From contig NZ_LMIJ01000030.1 in the NCBI RefSeq assembly GCF_001428665.1, forward strand, positions 213,195 through 277,194: a DNA stretch of 64,000 nucleotides. Direction: 5' to 3'. Position 1 is the first letter of the stretch, and every line of letters starts with the position of its first letter. The notes beneath the pieces are model-generated. The model did no database searches. It worked only from the letters and a program-made list of their open reading frames with translations, and was not told where the DNA came from. The DNA comes from Acidovorax sp. Root219. GTDB lineage: Bacteria; Pseudomonadota; Gammaproteobacteria; Burkholderiales; Burkholderiaceae_C. Made by a program: the position numbers and the translations under genes. Shown one piece after another: positions 36,277 to 44,247 of this stretch.

Positions 36277-37095
36277 TCAGGAGAGGGTTGCAAAAGCCTG
36301 TGCCGCGCGGGCCTGCGCGGCAGCAAGAAGAAGATCGGTGTCAATGGCCGTCATGAGCAGCGGCGCCGCGCCCAGGCGCACCAGCTCGGCGCTGTAGGCC
36401 GCGTCGCTGATGCCGCCGATGGCCAGGGGCTTGCCGGCGGCGCGGCAGGCGGCGAGTGCGGCTTCGTGCGCGGCGCGCACGGCCGGGTCGCGGAAGTCGC
36501 CAGGCACGCCCAGCTCGGCGCTGAGGTCGTTGGTGCCGATGGCCAGCAGGCCCACGCCAGGCACGGCCGCGATCTCGGCCATATTGCGGATGCCCAGCGG
36601 GCTCTCGACCAGCACCTTGACCAGCGTGGCCTGGTCGGCTGCGCGGTACAGGGTGTCGGCAGGCATGCGGCGGTACTGCACCAGGGGCAGCGTACCGATG
36701 GCCGAGCGGTGGCCGTGGGGCGCAAAGCGGCAGGCGGCCACAATGTCCGCCGCCTGCGCAGCCGTTTCCACGCGGGGCGCAATGATGCCCATGGCCCCCG
36801 CATCGAGCAGGCGCCCGATCACGCCGTACTCGCGCTCGGGCACGCGCACCAGCGGCATGATGCCGATGTCCAGCGCGCAGGCGCAGATCTGCCCGGCCAC
36901 GTCGATGGGCATGGTGCTGTGCTCCAGGTCCACCCAGATCACTTCATGGCCACTGGCCTTGGCCAGTCGGGCGATCTCGGGCGTGCGCGCGCCGCGCACG
37001 CCAAAGGCGGCCACAGGGTGGCCCATGGTGAGCCGGTCGATCAGCCAGGGAGCGCCCGCAACAGGGGTCAGGGGGGGAAGGTGGTGGGCGGACAT
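36277..37095 (-). CDS. HpcH/HpaI-family class II aldolase
   Basis: A 272-residue aldolase/citrate lyase family enzyme. WVDLEHSTM, PLVRVPEREYGVIGRLLDAGAMGIIAPRVE, the metal-ligand Glu in VKVLVESPLGI and GTNDLSAELGVPGD are family marks. Such enzymes cleave 4-hydroxy-2-oxo acids to pyruvate and an aldehyde, using a divalent metal. It lies between a Bug receptor and a LigI-type amidohydrolase gene, with 22 and 17 bp gaps, so it is part of one catabolic operon. The exact substrate cannot be read from sequence. Confidence 0.9.
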   Translation of the reverse strand: MSAHHLPPLTPVAGAPWLIDRLTMGHPVAAFGVRGARTPEIARLAKASGHEVIWVDLEHSTMPIDVAGQICACALDIGIMPLVRVPEREYGVIGRLLDAGAMGIIAPRVETAAQAADIVAACRFAPHGHRSAIGTLPLVQYRRMPADTLYRAADQATLVKVLVESPLGIRNMAEIAAVPGVGLLAIGTNDLSAELGVPGDFRDPAVRAAHEAALAACRAAGKPLAIGGISDAAYSAELVRLGAAPLLMTAIDTDLLLAAAQARAAQAFATLS

Positions 37096-37117
37096 GGGTG
37101 CGGGTTCTCTCTGGCGT

Positions 37118-38092
37118 TCAGTTGATGACGATCTTCTTGGCCTTGATCAGGCGCTCCATCGACTGCGACTCGCGCGCGATGTTGGCCTGCATCTGTGCAG
37201 GCGTCAGGTTCAGCACCTTGTTACCGGTCTCATGCAGGGCGCTGACGATCTGCGGGTCCTTGGAGGCAGTCTCCAGCGCCTTGCGCATGCGCTCGATGAC
37301 CGCAGGGGAGGTTCCTGTCGGCGCCCAGATGCCGATCCAGGTGAACAGCTCCAGCCCCGGGTACAGCTCGGACAGCGTGGGCACGTCAGGTTGGGTGGCG
37401 CTGCGCTTGTCGCCCGTGTAGGCCAGCGCGCGCAGCTTGCCCGAGCGGATGTTGGGTAGGGCCGACGAGGCCGGCTCCCAGCCCACGTCGAGCTGGCCGC
37501 TCATGAGGTCGGGCATGGCGCTTTGCTTGTAGGCGATCTGCACCATGTCGATGCCTGCCGCATCCTGCAGCAGCTCCATCCCCAGGTTGGCCGTGCTCGC
37601 CGGCCCGTAGGTGGCGTAGTTGAGGCTACCGGGCTTCTGCTTGGCAATGGACACCATCTCGCGCAGCGACTTGCCGGTGAACGACTGGCTGGCCACCACG
37701 AAGGAGCCCCCGCGGAACAGCGCCGCCACGGGCACCAGGTCCTTCTCGGGGTGGTAGGGCAGCTTGGCCATCAGGTGCGGCACCGTGGTGATGGGCAGGC
37801 TGGTGGAAAACAGGAAGGTCTGCCCGTTGGGCGCGGCCTTGGCCACCGCATCGGTGCCCAGCGTGCTGGAAGCGCCCGGGCGGTTCTCGACCACCACGGC
37901 GGCCGAGAGCAGCTTGGACAGGCGGTCGGCATACAGGCGCGCAAAGGCGTCGGACCCGACCCCCACCGGGGTGGGGGTGACCAGGCGCACCGGCCCATTG
38001 GGCCAGTCCGGCGTGGATTGGGCATGGGCCTGACCCGTGCAGGCCAGGGCGGCGGCGGCGGCGATGCCAAGAAGAGCGTTGCGCTTGTGCAT
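37118..38092 (-). CDS. Bug/TctC-family periplasmic receptor
   Basis: A 324-residue Bug receptor with signal peptide (LLGIAAAAALACTGQAHA, cleavage near AHAQS). Family segments are WPNGPVRLVTPTPVGVGSD, VVENRPGASSTLG and PNGQTFLFST; the usual PGG loop reads PVGVGSD, a variant. The ATG at 38092 follows AGGAG; a longer frame from 38155 would overlap the porin gene. It is second in the operon, between the porin and aldolase genes, and presumably captures the operon's substrate after it crosses the outer membrane. Confidence 0.92.
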   Translation of the reverse strand: MHKRNALLGIAAAAALACTGQAHAQSTPDWPNGPVRLVTPTPVGVGSDAFARLYADRLSKLLSAAVVVENRPGASSTLGTDAVAKAAPNGQTFLFSTSLPITTVPHLMAKLPYHPEKDLVPVAALFRGGSFVVASQSFTGKSLREMVSIAKQKPGSLNYATYGPASTANLGMELLQDAAGIDMVQIAYKQSAMPDLMSGQLDVGWEPASSALPNIRSGKLRALAYTGDKRSATQPDVPTLSELYPGLELFTWIGIWAPTGTSPAVIERMRKALETASKDPQIVSALHETGNKVLNLTPAQMQANIARESQSMERLIKAKKIVIN

Positions 38093-38114
38093 GGTGTGAA
38101 GCTCCTGTGCCACG

Positions 38115-39194
38115 TCAGAAGCTGTGCGAGATGCCGAACTGCAGGCCCGAGGCATTGCAGCCCGGCGTCGCCTCGGGGGCCTCGCTGGTCATGAAGACTG
38201 CGCTGCCCCGGTTGGTGATGCGCGAATACGCCGTGTACAGCGCCGTGCGCTTGCTCAGCGCATGCACGTAGCCCACGGCGATCTGGCGCGCACCGTCGCC
38301 CGCCACCGCAGCGCCGCGCGCCTTGGCCTCGGCCACCGACAGGCGCACGGTACCCACGTCCCCCGTTGGCACCGTAGCGCCCAGCAGCCAGTTCGAGTGC
38401 TTGGTGCCCTGCGCGCGCTGGTCCAGCCAGTAGCCCATGAGCTTGACCATGCCGAAGTTGTACGAGCCGCCGATGTTGGCCACCTTGTTGGTCTGCCCCT
38501 TGGCCGGAGTTTCGCCGTAGGCCACGGCCACGTCCACCGGACCGGAGGCATAGCCCAGCCGGGCACCGGTGTACCGTGCGCCATCGGCTCCCTCGGCCGC
38601 CGCCACCATGGCCTGGCCATAGACGCCACCCAGGTTGCGCGGCAGCAGGTAACCGAGCGAGTTGGCCGAGCGCACGAAGGTGCGGGCCCCGCCGGTGCCG
38701 AAGGGCCAGCCCTCGATGATGTTGGCAGAGCCGCCGACGCCCACCGTGCCGAAGGGCGCGAACTGGGAAACATTCCAGAACGTGGGCGCATAGTCGCGAC
38801 CCAGACGCACCTCACCCCAGGCGGTGCTGGACAGGCTCACGGTGGAGCGGCGGTGGAACAGGGCCGAGCCCTCGAGCGCGCCCGAGTCGGGCAGCAACTG
38901 GGCTTCGAGCCAGAAACTGGCGGCCAGGCCGCCGCCCAGGTCTTCCGTGCCGCGAAAGCCCAGGCGGCTGGGAATGAGGTTGCCGCCCGAGGACATGGAG
39001 GTCACCGAGGCGCCACCGGCCTTGGCGTGGGTCACATTGAGGTCGAGCGTTCCGAAGATGGTCACGCCGCTCTGGGCATGGGCTGCAGTGGCCAGCACGC
39101 AGGCCGCGATACCGGAGAGAAAAAGGAAGGCTGGGGTGGTGGAGGCCGCACGAACACGGCCCGTCCTCCGGAGGGATGGCTTTGGGGGGGTCAA
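38115..39194 (-). CDS. general porin (Burkholderiales type)
   Basis: A 359-residue trimeric outer-membrane porin. The signal peptide is long, ending ATAAHAQ, and the mature protein starts SGVTIFGTLDLNV. The LGFRGTEDLGGGLAASFWLEAQL block, VSLSSTAWGEVRLGRDY and the C-terminal Phe (LQFGISHSF) used in outer-membrane insertion are typical. The start is a TTG (39192-39194) with AGGAGA five bases upstream; no ATG fits. It is the first gene of the six-gene operon and provides the entry step for its substrate. A divergent LysR gene begins 158 bp away. Confidence 0.92.
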   Translation of the reverse strand: MTPPKPSLRRTGRVRAASTTPAFLFLSGIAACVLATAAHAQSGVTIFGTLDLNVTHAKAGGASVTSMSSGGNLIPSRLGFRGTEDLGGGLAASFWLEAQLLPDSGALEGSALFHRRSTVSLSSTAWGEVRLGRDYAPTFWNVSQFAPFGTVGVGGSANIIEGWPFGTGGARTFVRSANSLGYLLPRNLGGVYGQAMVAAAEGADGARYTGARLGYASGPVDVAVAYGETPAKGQTNKVANIGGSYNFGMVKLMGYWLDQRAQGTKHSNWLLGATVPTGDVGTVRLSVAEAKARGAAVAGDGARQIAVGYVHALSKRTALYTAYSRITNRGSAVFMTSEAPEATPGCNASGLQFGISHSF

Positions 39195-39285
39195 CTTTGT
39201 CTCCTGTTATAGGTGTCCGCATCGCATGGCGGCTACGGCAGGAGGAATGCTAAGTTTGGCGATCAATATCCGGAAATACTATTTT

Positions 39286-39305
39286 TAGATAGAAATCAAT
39301 ATCTA
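39286..39305. promoter_or_regulatory. inverted repeat in porin-lysR promoter region
   Basis: TAGATA-GAAATCAA-TATCTA, 6-bp arms and 8-bp spacer, in the AT-rich 158 bp between the divergent porin and lysR genes. A plausible -10 (TATAAA, 39311-39316) for lysR lies next to it. Place and spacing suit a LysR site. Confidence 0.45.
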
Positions 39306-39352
39306 TTTCGTATAAATTCCGAATTTCCCTTTGCCCACTGCAGGAGCCTCCC

Positions 39353-40249
39353 ATGGAAATGCGCCATCTGCGCTACTTCGTGGCCGTTGCCGAAGAGTTG
39401 AACTTCACGCGTGCCGCCCTGCGCTTGCACATGGCCCAGCCCCCGCTGAGCACCCAGATCCGCGCGCTGGAGGAGGAGATCGGTGCCGAACTCTTCGTGC
39501 GCGACACGCGGCGCGTGTACCTGACCCAGGCTGGCAAGGAGCTGCTGGTGCGGGCCCGCGCCATCCTGGCCGCCGCCCAGGAGGCTACCGAGGCGGCGCG
39601 CAGCGCCTCGGCCGGCATCTTCGGGCGCATTGCGCTCGGTGTCACGGCCTCGGCCATGTTCACCGAGCGCCTGCCGCGCGCGCTGCGCGGCTTTGGCCAG
39701 AGCCACGGACATGTGGAGATCGACCTGCAGGAGATGGCCTCCGTAGCCCAGTTGGCGGCGCTGTACGAGCGCGAACTGGATGTGGGCATCCTGCGCAAAC
39801 CCGACGCGCGCCCACCGGACGGCGTGCATCTGGAGCAGTGGTACCGCGCGCCCCTGGTGGCGGCCATTCCCCGAGGCCACGCGCTCACCCGGCAGGACAC
39901 CGTCGGCATGGCCGACCTGCGCCACGAGGCCTTGATCACCTATCCGCGCGACGCCGGCATCGGCCTGTACTGGCCGGTGATGCAGCTGTGCGCCCAGGCC
40001 GGCTTTCGCCCCCGCGTGGTGCGCGAGGCGCGCGAGCCGGCGTTCATGATCGGCCTGGTCGCCGCCGGCCTGGGCATCGCCATCGTTCCGCAGGACACCC
40101 GCTGCATAGGCCTCGAAGGGGTGGACTACAAGCCGATCAAAGAGCAGGACGCGGCATCGACCCTTTACCTGGCATACCGCACGGCAGAAACCGACCCGCA
40201 CACGCTGGCCATGCTGGCCACCTTGCGCACCGTGGCCAGTGCGCCATGA
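39353..40249 (+). CDS. LysR-type regulator of the porin/aldolase operon
   Basis: A 298-residue LysR protein of the BenM/CatM-like group. MEMRHLRYFVAVAEELNFTRA leads into the helix-turn-helix (about 18-37, ALRLHMAQPPLSTQIRAL), followed by LFVRDTRRVYLT. The effector domain has MFTERLPRALRGF and GLGIAIVPQDT. AGGAG lies seven bases before the ATG. Members of this group often respond to aromatic-acid metabolites, which fits the neighbouring LigI-type and HpaI-type enzymes. A strong bidirectional terminator follows the gene. Confidence 0.92.
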   Translation: MEMRHLRYFVAVAEELNFTRAALRLHMAQPPLSTQIRALEEEIGAELFVRDTRRVYLTQAGKELLVRARAILAAAQEATEAARSASAGIFGRIALGVTASAMFTERLPRALRGFGQSHGHVEIDLQEMASVAQLAALYERELDVGILRKPDARPPDGVHLEQWYRAPLVAAIPRGHALTRQDTVGMADLRHEALITYPRDAGIGLYWPVMQLCAQAGFRPRVVREAREPAFMIGLVAAGLGIAIVPQDTRCIGLEGVDYKPIKEQDAASTLYLAYRTAETDPHTLAMLATLRTVASAP

Positions 40250-40254
40250 ATGAA

Positions 40255-40288
40255 AAGGCCCCCTGCCGACGGATCGGCAGGGGGCCTT
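40255..40288. terminator. strong bidirectional hairpin between lysR and tyrS
   Basis: A 15-bp perfect stem, AAGGCCCCCTGCCGA with TCGGCAGGGGGCCTT, around a CGGA loop. It lies between convergent lysR and tyrS genes, starting 5 bp after the lysR stop. The short U-tracts on both sides suggest that stem strength does most of the work. Confidence 0.8.
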
Positions 40289-40306
40289 ACCTGACCAGGA
40301 TGGGGA

Positions 40307-41539
40307 TCAGCCCAGGGTTACCCGTGCGAACTTGCGCTTGCCGACCTGCACCACGTAGGTGCCCGCTTCGAGCTTGAGGCCCTTGTCGCTGACCACGCTG
40401 CCGTCCACGCGCACGCCGCCACCATCGATCAGGCGGCCCGCTTCGCTGCTGGAAGGGGCCAGATTGGCGGCCTTGAGCAGCGCGCCGATGCCCATGGGCG
40501 CGCCGGACAGGCTGAGTTCGGCAATTTCGTCGGGCACGCCGCCCTTGCTGCGGTTGTGGAAGTCCTGCTCGGCTGCCTCGGCCGCCGCTGCACTGTGAAA
40601 GCGCGTGGTGATCTCCTTGGCCAGCATGACCTTGGCGTCCTTGGGGTTGCGCCCGCCCGCCACCTCGGCCTTGAGCGCGGCGATCTGCGCCAGCGACTGG
40701 AAGGACAGCAGGGTGAACCAGTCCCACATCAGTGTGTCGGAGATCGACAGCACCTTGGCGAACATGGTGTTCGGCTCTTCGGCAATGCCGATGTAGTTGT
40801 TCTTGGACTTGGACATCTTGTCCACGCCGTCCAGGCCCACCAGCAGCGGCATGGTGAGCACACACTGCGGCTCCTGGCCATATTCCTGCTGCAGATGGCG
40901 GCCCATGAGCAGGTTGAACTTCTGGTCCGTTCCGCCGAGCTCCAGGTCGCTCTTCAAGGCCACGGAGTCGTAGCCCTGCATCAGCGGGTACAGGAACTCA
41001 TGCACCGCAATGGACTGCCCGGTGGTGAAGCGCTTGTGGAAATCGTCGCGTTCCATCATGCGCGCCACCGTGTACCTGGCGGCCAGTTGGATCATGCCGC
41101 TGGCGCCCAGGGGCTCGCTCCACTCGCTGTTGTAGCGGATCTCGGTGCGTGCCGGGTCCAGCACCATGCTGGCCTGGCGGTAATAGGTCTCGGCGTTGGC
41201 CTTGATCTGTTCGGGTGTGAGCGGCGGGCGGGTGCTGTTGCGACCCGAGGGGTCGCCGATCAGGCTGGTGAAATCTCCTATCAGGAAGATCACCTGGTGG
41301 CCCAGATCTTGCAGTTGCCGCATCTTGTTGAGCACCACCGTGTGGCCGATATGGATGTCGGGCGCCGTGGGATCCAGGCCCAGCTTGATGCGCAAGGGCG
41401 TCTCCGTGGCCTCCGAGCGCGCCAGCTTCTTGACCCATTCGTCCTGCGGCAGCAGTTCCTGCACGCCGCGCAGCGAGATTTCAAGCGCCCGTCCTACACC
41501 ATCGGAAACCGGCATCGTTGTAACAGCAGATTGATTCAT
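40307..41539 (-). CDS. tyrS: tyrosyl-tRNA synthetase
   Basis: A 410-residue class I synthetase of the TyrRZ-like long form common in Proteobacteria. The HIGH-type motif is HIGHT (PDIHIGHTVVL), the signature loop is KMSKSKNNYIGI, and a C-terminal S4 RNA-binding domain spans about 345-408 (AGRLIDGGGVRVDG ... FARVTLG). It charges tRNA-Tyr in the cytoplasm. The ATG at 41539 has no clear ribosome site. It is divergent from an M23 peptidase gene across about 200 bp. Confidence 0.97.
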   Translation of the reverse strand: MNQSAVTTMPVSDGVGRALEISLRGVQELLPQDEWVKKLARSEATETPLRIKLGLDPTAPDIHIGHTVVLNKMRQLQDLGHQVIFLIGDFTSLIGDPSGRNSTRPPLTPEQIKANAETYYRQASMVLDPARTEIRYNSEWSEPLGASGMIQLAARYTVARMMERDDFHKRFTTGQSIAVHEFLYPLMQGYDSVALKSDLELGGTDQKFNLLMGRHLQQEYGQEPQCVLTMPLLVGLDGVDKMSKSKNNYIGIAEEPNTMFAKVLSISDTLMWDWFTLLSFQSLAQIAALKAEVAGGRNPKDAKVMLAKEITTRFHSAAAAEAAEQDFHNRSKGGVPDEIAELSLSGAPMGIGALLKAANLAPSSSEAGRLIDGGGVRVDGSVVSDKGLKLEAGTYVVQVGKRKFARVTLG

Positions 41540-41740
41540 AAGGGTTTTTTGGGATGTCTATACAGCGCGCACCGCTATACTCCAGCCCACATTGCAGAGG
41601 CGGATTCTAATGGGCCCGCTGTTTCGACCCGTTTCGTACCCTGTCGAATCGCTGCAAACAGACAGTCTGTGCGCCTTGCCTTGCCCCGTATTCACACCGG
41701 GGAAGTGCCAGGAGATCACTCTCACACTGGGGATAGACCT

Positions 41741-43099
41741 TTGATTCACGGCTTGACCACCGCCAGCGCGGCTTTGCTAGACCGACTGTCCCATAGCATC
41801 CAACAACACCCCAAGCACATCACCGCCGCCGTTGCAGCATTGCTGCTCACGGGCGGCGGTGGCGCATTTGCAGTCGCATCGTTCGCACCCGACCCGGCGG
41901 ACATGCCGGTGCGCATGGTGAGCTACCCGGTGGAATCACTGGCCGAGAACCTGGTGCTCGGCCAGCTTGATGCACCCGGTTTCTCGCTGTTCCGCTCCGA
42001 ACAGGTGCGCAGCAGCGACACCCCCGAATCGCTGCTGCAGCGCCTGGGCGTGGCCGACCCGGCCGCCGCCGCCTTCCTGCGCGGCGACAACACGGTGCGC
42101 CAGAACATGCTGGGCCGCACCGGCCGCGTCGTGTCGGCCGAAACCACCGACGACCACCGCCTGGTGCGCCTGACGGCCCGCTGGGTGCCCGACGACAGCG
42201 GCAACTTCCGCCGCCTGATCGTGGAGCGCACGGGCGAGAAATTCGGCGCGCGCGTCGAGACCGCCAAGCTCACGACCAACAGCCGCCTGGCGGGCGGCGT
42301 GATCAACAGCTCGCTGTTCGCCGCGACCGACGCCTCCAACATCCCCGACGCCGTAGCGGTGCAGATGGCCGAGCTGTTCTCGGGCAACATCGACTTTCGC
42401 CGTTCGCTGCGCAAGGGCGACCGCTTCTCGGTGGTCTATGAAACCCTGGAAGCCGACGGCGAGCCACTGAGCAGCGGCCGCGTGCTGAGCGCCGAGTTCG
42501 TCAACAACAGCAAGACCCACCAGGCCATCTGGTTCCAGGAATCGGGTGCCTCCAAAGGTGCCTACTACACGCTGGACGGTGAAAGCATGCGCCGCGCCTA
42601 CCTGACCTCCCCCGTGGAGTTCTCGCGCGTGACCAGCGGCTTCAAGATGCGCATGCACCCCATCCTGAAAACCTGGCGCGCCCACCTGGGCACTGATTTC
42701 GCGGCCCCCACGGGCACGCCCGTGCGCACCGTGGGTGACGGCGTGGTGGAGTTCTCCGGCGTACAGAACGGTTTCGGCAACGTGGTCTTCGTCAAGCACC
42801 GCAACCAGCACGTCACCGTGTACGCTCACCTGAGCCGCATCGACGTGCGCCAGGGCCAGTCGGTGGAACAGGGCCAGACCCTGGGCGCCGTGGGTTCCAC
42901 GGGCTGGGCCACCGGCCCGCACCTGCACTTCGAATTCCGCGTGAACGGCCAGCACCAGGATCCGCAGACCATCGTGGCAGCGAGCGAAGCCGCCGCACCG
43001 GTGTCGGCCGCTGGCCGCCCTGCCTTTGAGCGCCTGGCTTCCAACATGCGCATCCAGCTGTCTGCAGCTGCGTCGATCGAACAAGCCAGCGCGGACTGA
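41741..43099 (+). CDS. M23 peptidoglycan endopeptidase, membrane-anchored
   Basis: A 452-residue MepM-like protein. One membrane anchor lies near residues 28-47 (AAVAALLLTGGGGAFAVASF), followed by a LysM/OapA-like linker and a C-terminal M23 domain. The zinc site is visible as HLGTD (His315, Asp319) and HLHFE (His394, His396). It should cut peptide cross-links in murein, in the periplasm. The start is inferred as TTG 41741, with GGGGAT six bases before; no ATG fits upstream. The next gene, anmK, starts 28 bp later, so wall cleavage and wall-sugar recycling are linked. Confidence 0.92.
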   Translation: MIHGLTTASAALLDRLSHSIQQHPKHITAAVAALLLTGGGGAFAVASFAPDPADMPVRMVSYPVESLAENLVLGQLDAPGFSLFRSEQVRSSDTPESLLQRLGVADPAAAAFLRGDNTVRQNMLGRTGRVVSAETTDDHRLVRLTARWVPDDSGNFRRLIVERTGEKFGARVETAKLTTNSRLAGGVINSSLFAATDASNIPDAVAVQMAELFSGNIDFRRSLRKGDRFSVVYETLEADGEPLSSGRVLSAEFVNNSKTHQAIWFQESGASKGAYYTLDGESMRRAYLTSPVEFSRVTSGFKMRMHPILKTWRAHLGTDFAAPTGTPVRTVGDGVVEFSGVQNGFGNVVFVKHRNQHVTVYAHLSRIDVRQGQSVEQGQTLGAVGSTGWATGPHLHFEFRVNGQHQDPQTIVAASEAAAPVSAAGRPAFERLASNMRIQLSAAASIEQASAD

Positions 43100-43126
43100 C
43101 GTCCTTCGCCAACAAGCCACCGGGCC

Positions 43127-44236
43127 ATGTCCGAGCTGTACATCGGCCTGATGTCGGGCACCTCGCTCGACGGCATCGACGGGGTGCTGGCGGATTTCTC
43201 CGACTCCCGCATGGTGGTCACCCACCATGCCAGCGCGCCCTTCACCCCCGACCTGAGGGCCGAGTTGCTCGCCCTCAACACCCCCAGCAGCGATGAGCTG
43301 CACCGTGCCGCCCTGGCGGGCAACGGGCTGGCCCGCGCCTATGCGGGCGTGGTCAAGACGCTGCTGGAACGCAGCGGGCTGGCACCCAGTGCCATCCGTG
43401 CCATCGGAGCCCACGGCCAGACCGTGCGCCACCGCCCGCAGGAGTTCGACGGCACGGGCTACACGCTGCAACTGGGCAACCCCTCCTTGCTGGCCGAACG
43501 CACGGGCATTGCCGTGGTGGCCGACTTTCGCAGCCGCGACCTGGCTGCAGGCGGGCAAGGCGCACCTCTGGTGCCCGCATTTCACCAGGGTGTCTTCGGG
43601 CGCAACGGCGAAACCATGCTGGTGCTCAACATCGGGGGCATCTCCAACCTGAGCGTGCTGGGCGCCGATGGCCAGGTGCTGGGCTTCGACTGCGGCCCCG
43701 GCAATGCGCTGATGGATCACTGGTGCCAGCTGCACACAGGCCAGGCATTTGACGCCAGCGGCGCCTGGGCCGCCAGCGGTCAGGTGCTGCCCGAGTTGCT
43801 GGTCCTGCTGCGGCAGGAACCCTTTCTGCACAAAGTGCCACCCAAGAGCACGGGGCGCGACCTTTTCAATCCCGGCTGGCTCGCCAACCGCCTGCATGCC
43901 TTTCGCAGCGCCACCCCGCAGGACGTGCAGGCCACGCTCACGGAGTTCACGGCGCTTGCCTGCGCCGAAGATGCCCGGCGCCATGGCGCGGGCGCCTCAA
44001 CCCTGGCGGTATGCGGCGGCGGCGCGCTCAATGACCACCTGATGGCCCGACTGCAGGCCGCCTGCCCTGCCCTGCAGATCGTCGCCACCGATGCGCTGGG
44101 CCTGCCCGCGCTGCAGGTGGAAGCCGCTGCCTTTGCCTGGCTGGCGCGCCAGGCGGTGAGGGGCCAGCCGGGCAACCTGCCCAGCGTCACCGGCGCCGCC
44201 GGGGGCCGCGTGCTGGGCGCCATCTACCCGGCGTGA
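43127..44236 (+). CDS. anmK: anhydro-N-acetylmuramic acid kinase
   Basis: A 369-residue AnmK. IGLMSGTSLDGIDGVLADF at the start, GAHGQTVRHRP, the ATP-site LNIGGISNLS and DCGPGNALMDHW are diagnostic. It phosphorylates and opens anhydroMurNAc, returning murein sugars to metabolism. It probably shares a transcript with the M23 peptidase 28 bp upstream. It converges on an MFS exporter gene 12 bp away. Confidence 0.97.
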   Translation: MSELYIGLMSGTSLDGIDGVLADFSDSRMVVTHHASAPFTPDLRAELLALNTPSSDELHRAALAGNGLARAYAGVVKTLLERSGLAPSAIRAIGAHGQTVRHRPQEFDGTGYTLQLGNPSLLAERTGIAVVADFRSRDLAAGGQGAPLVPAFHQGVFGRNGETMLVLNIGGISNLSVLGADGQVLGFDCGPGNALMDHWCQLHTGQAFDASGAWAASGQVLPELLVLLRQEPFLHKVPPKSTGRDLFNPGWLANRLHAFRSATPQDVQATLTEFTALACAEDARRHGAGASTLAVCGGGALNDHLMARLQAACPALQIVATDALGLPALQVEAAAFAWLARQAVRGQPGNLPSVTGAAGGRVLGAIYPA

Positions 44237-44247
44237 GCGCTGGTGGG

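Noticed and set aside
41540..41740. T-box or other tRNA-sensing leader for tyrS
   Set aside because: T-boxes belong to Gram-positive bacteria, and no specifier loop or T-box sequence is present.
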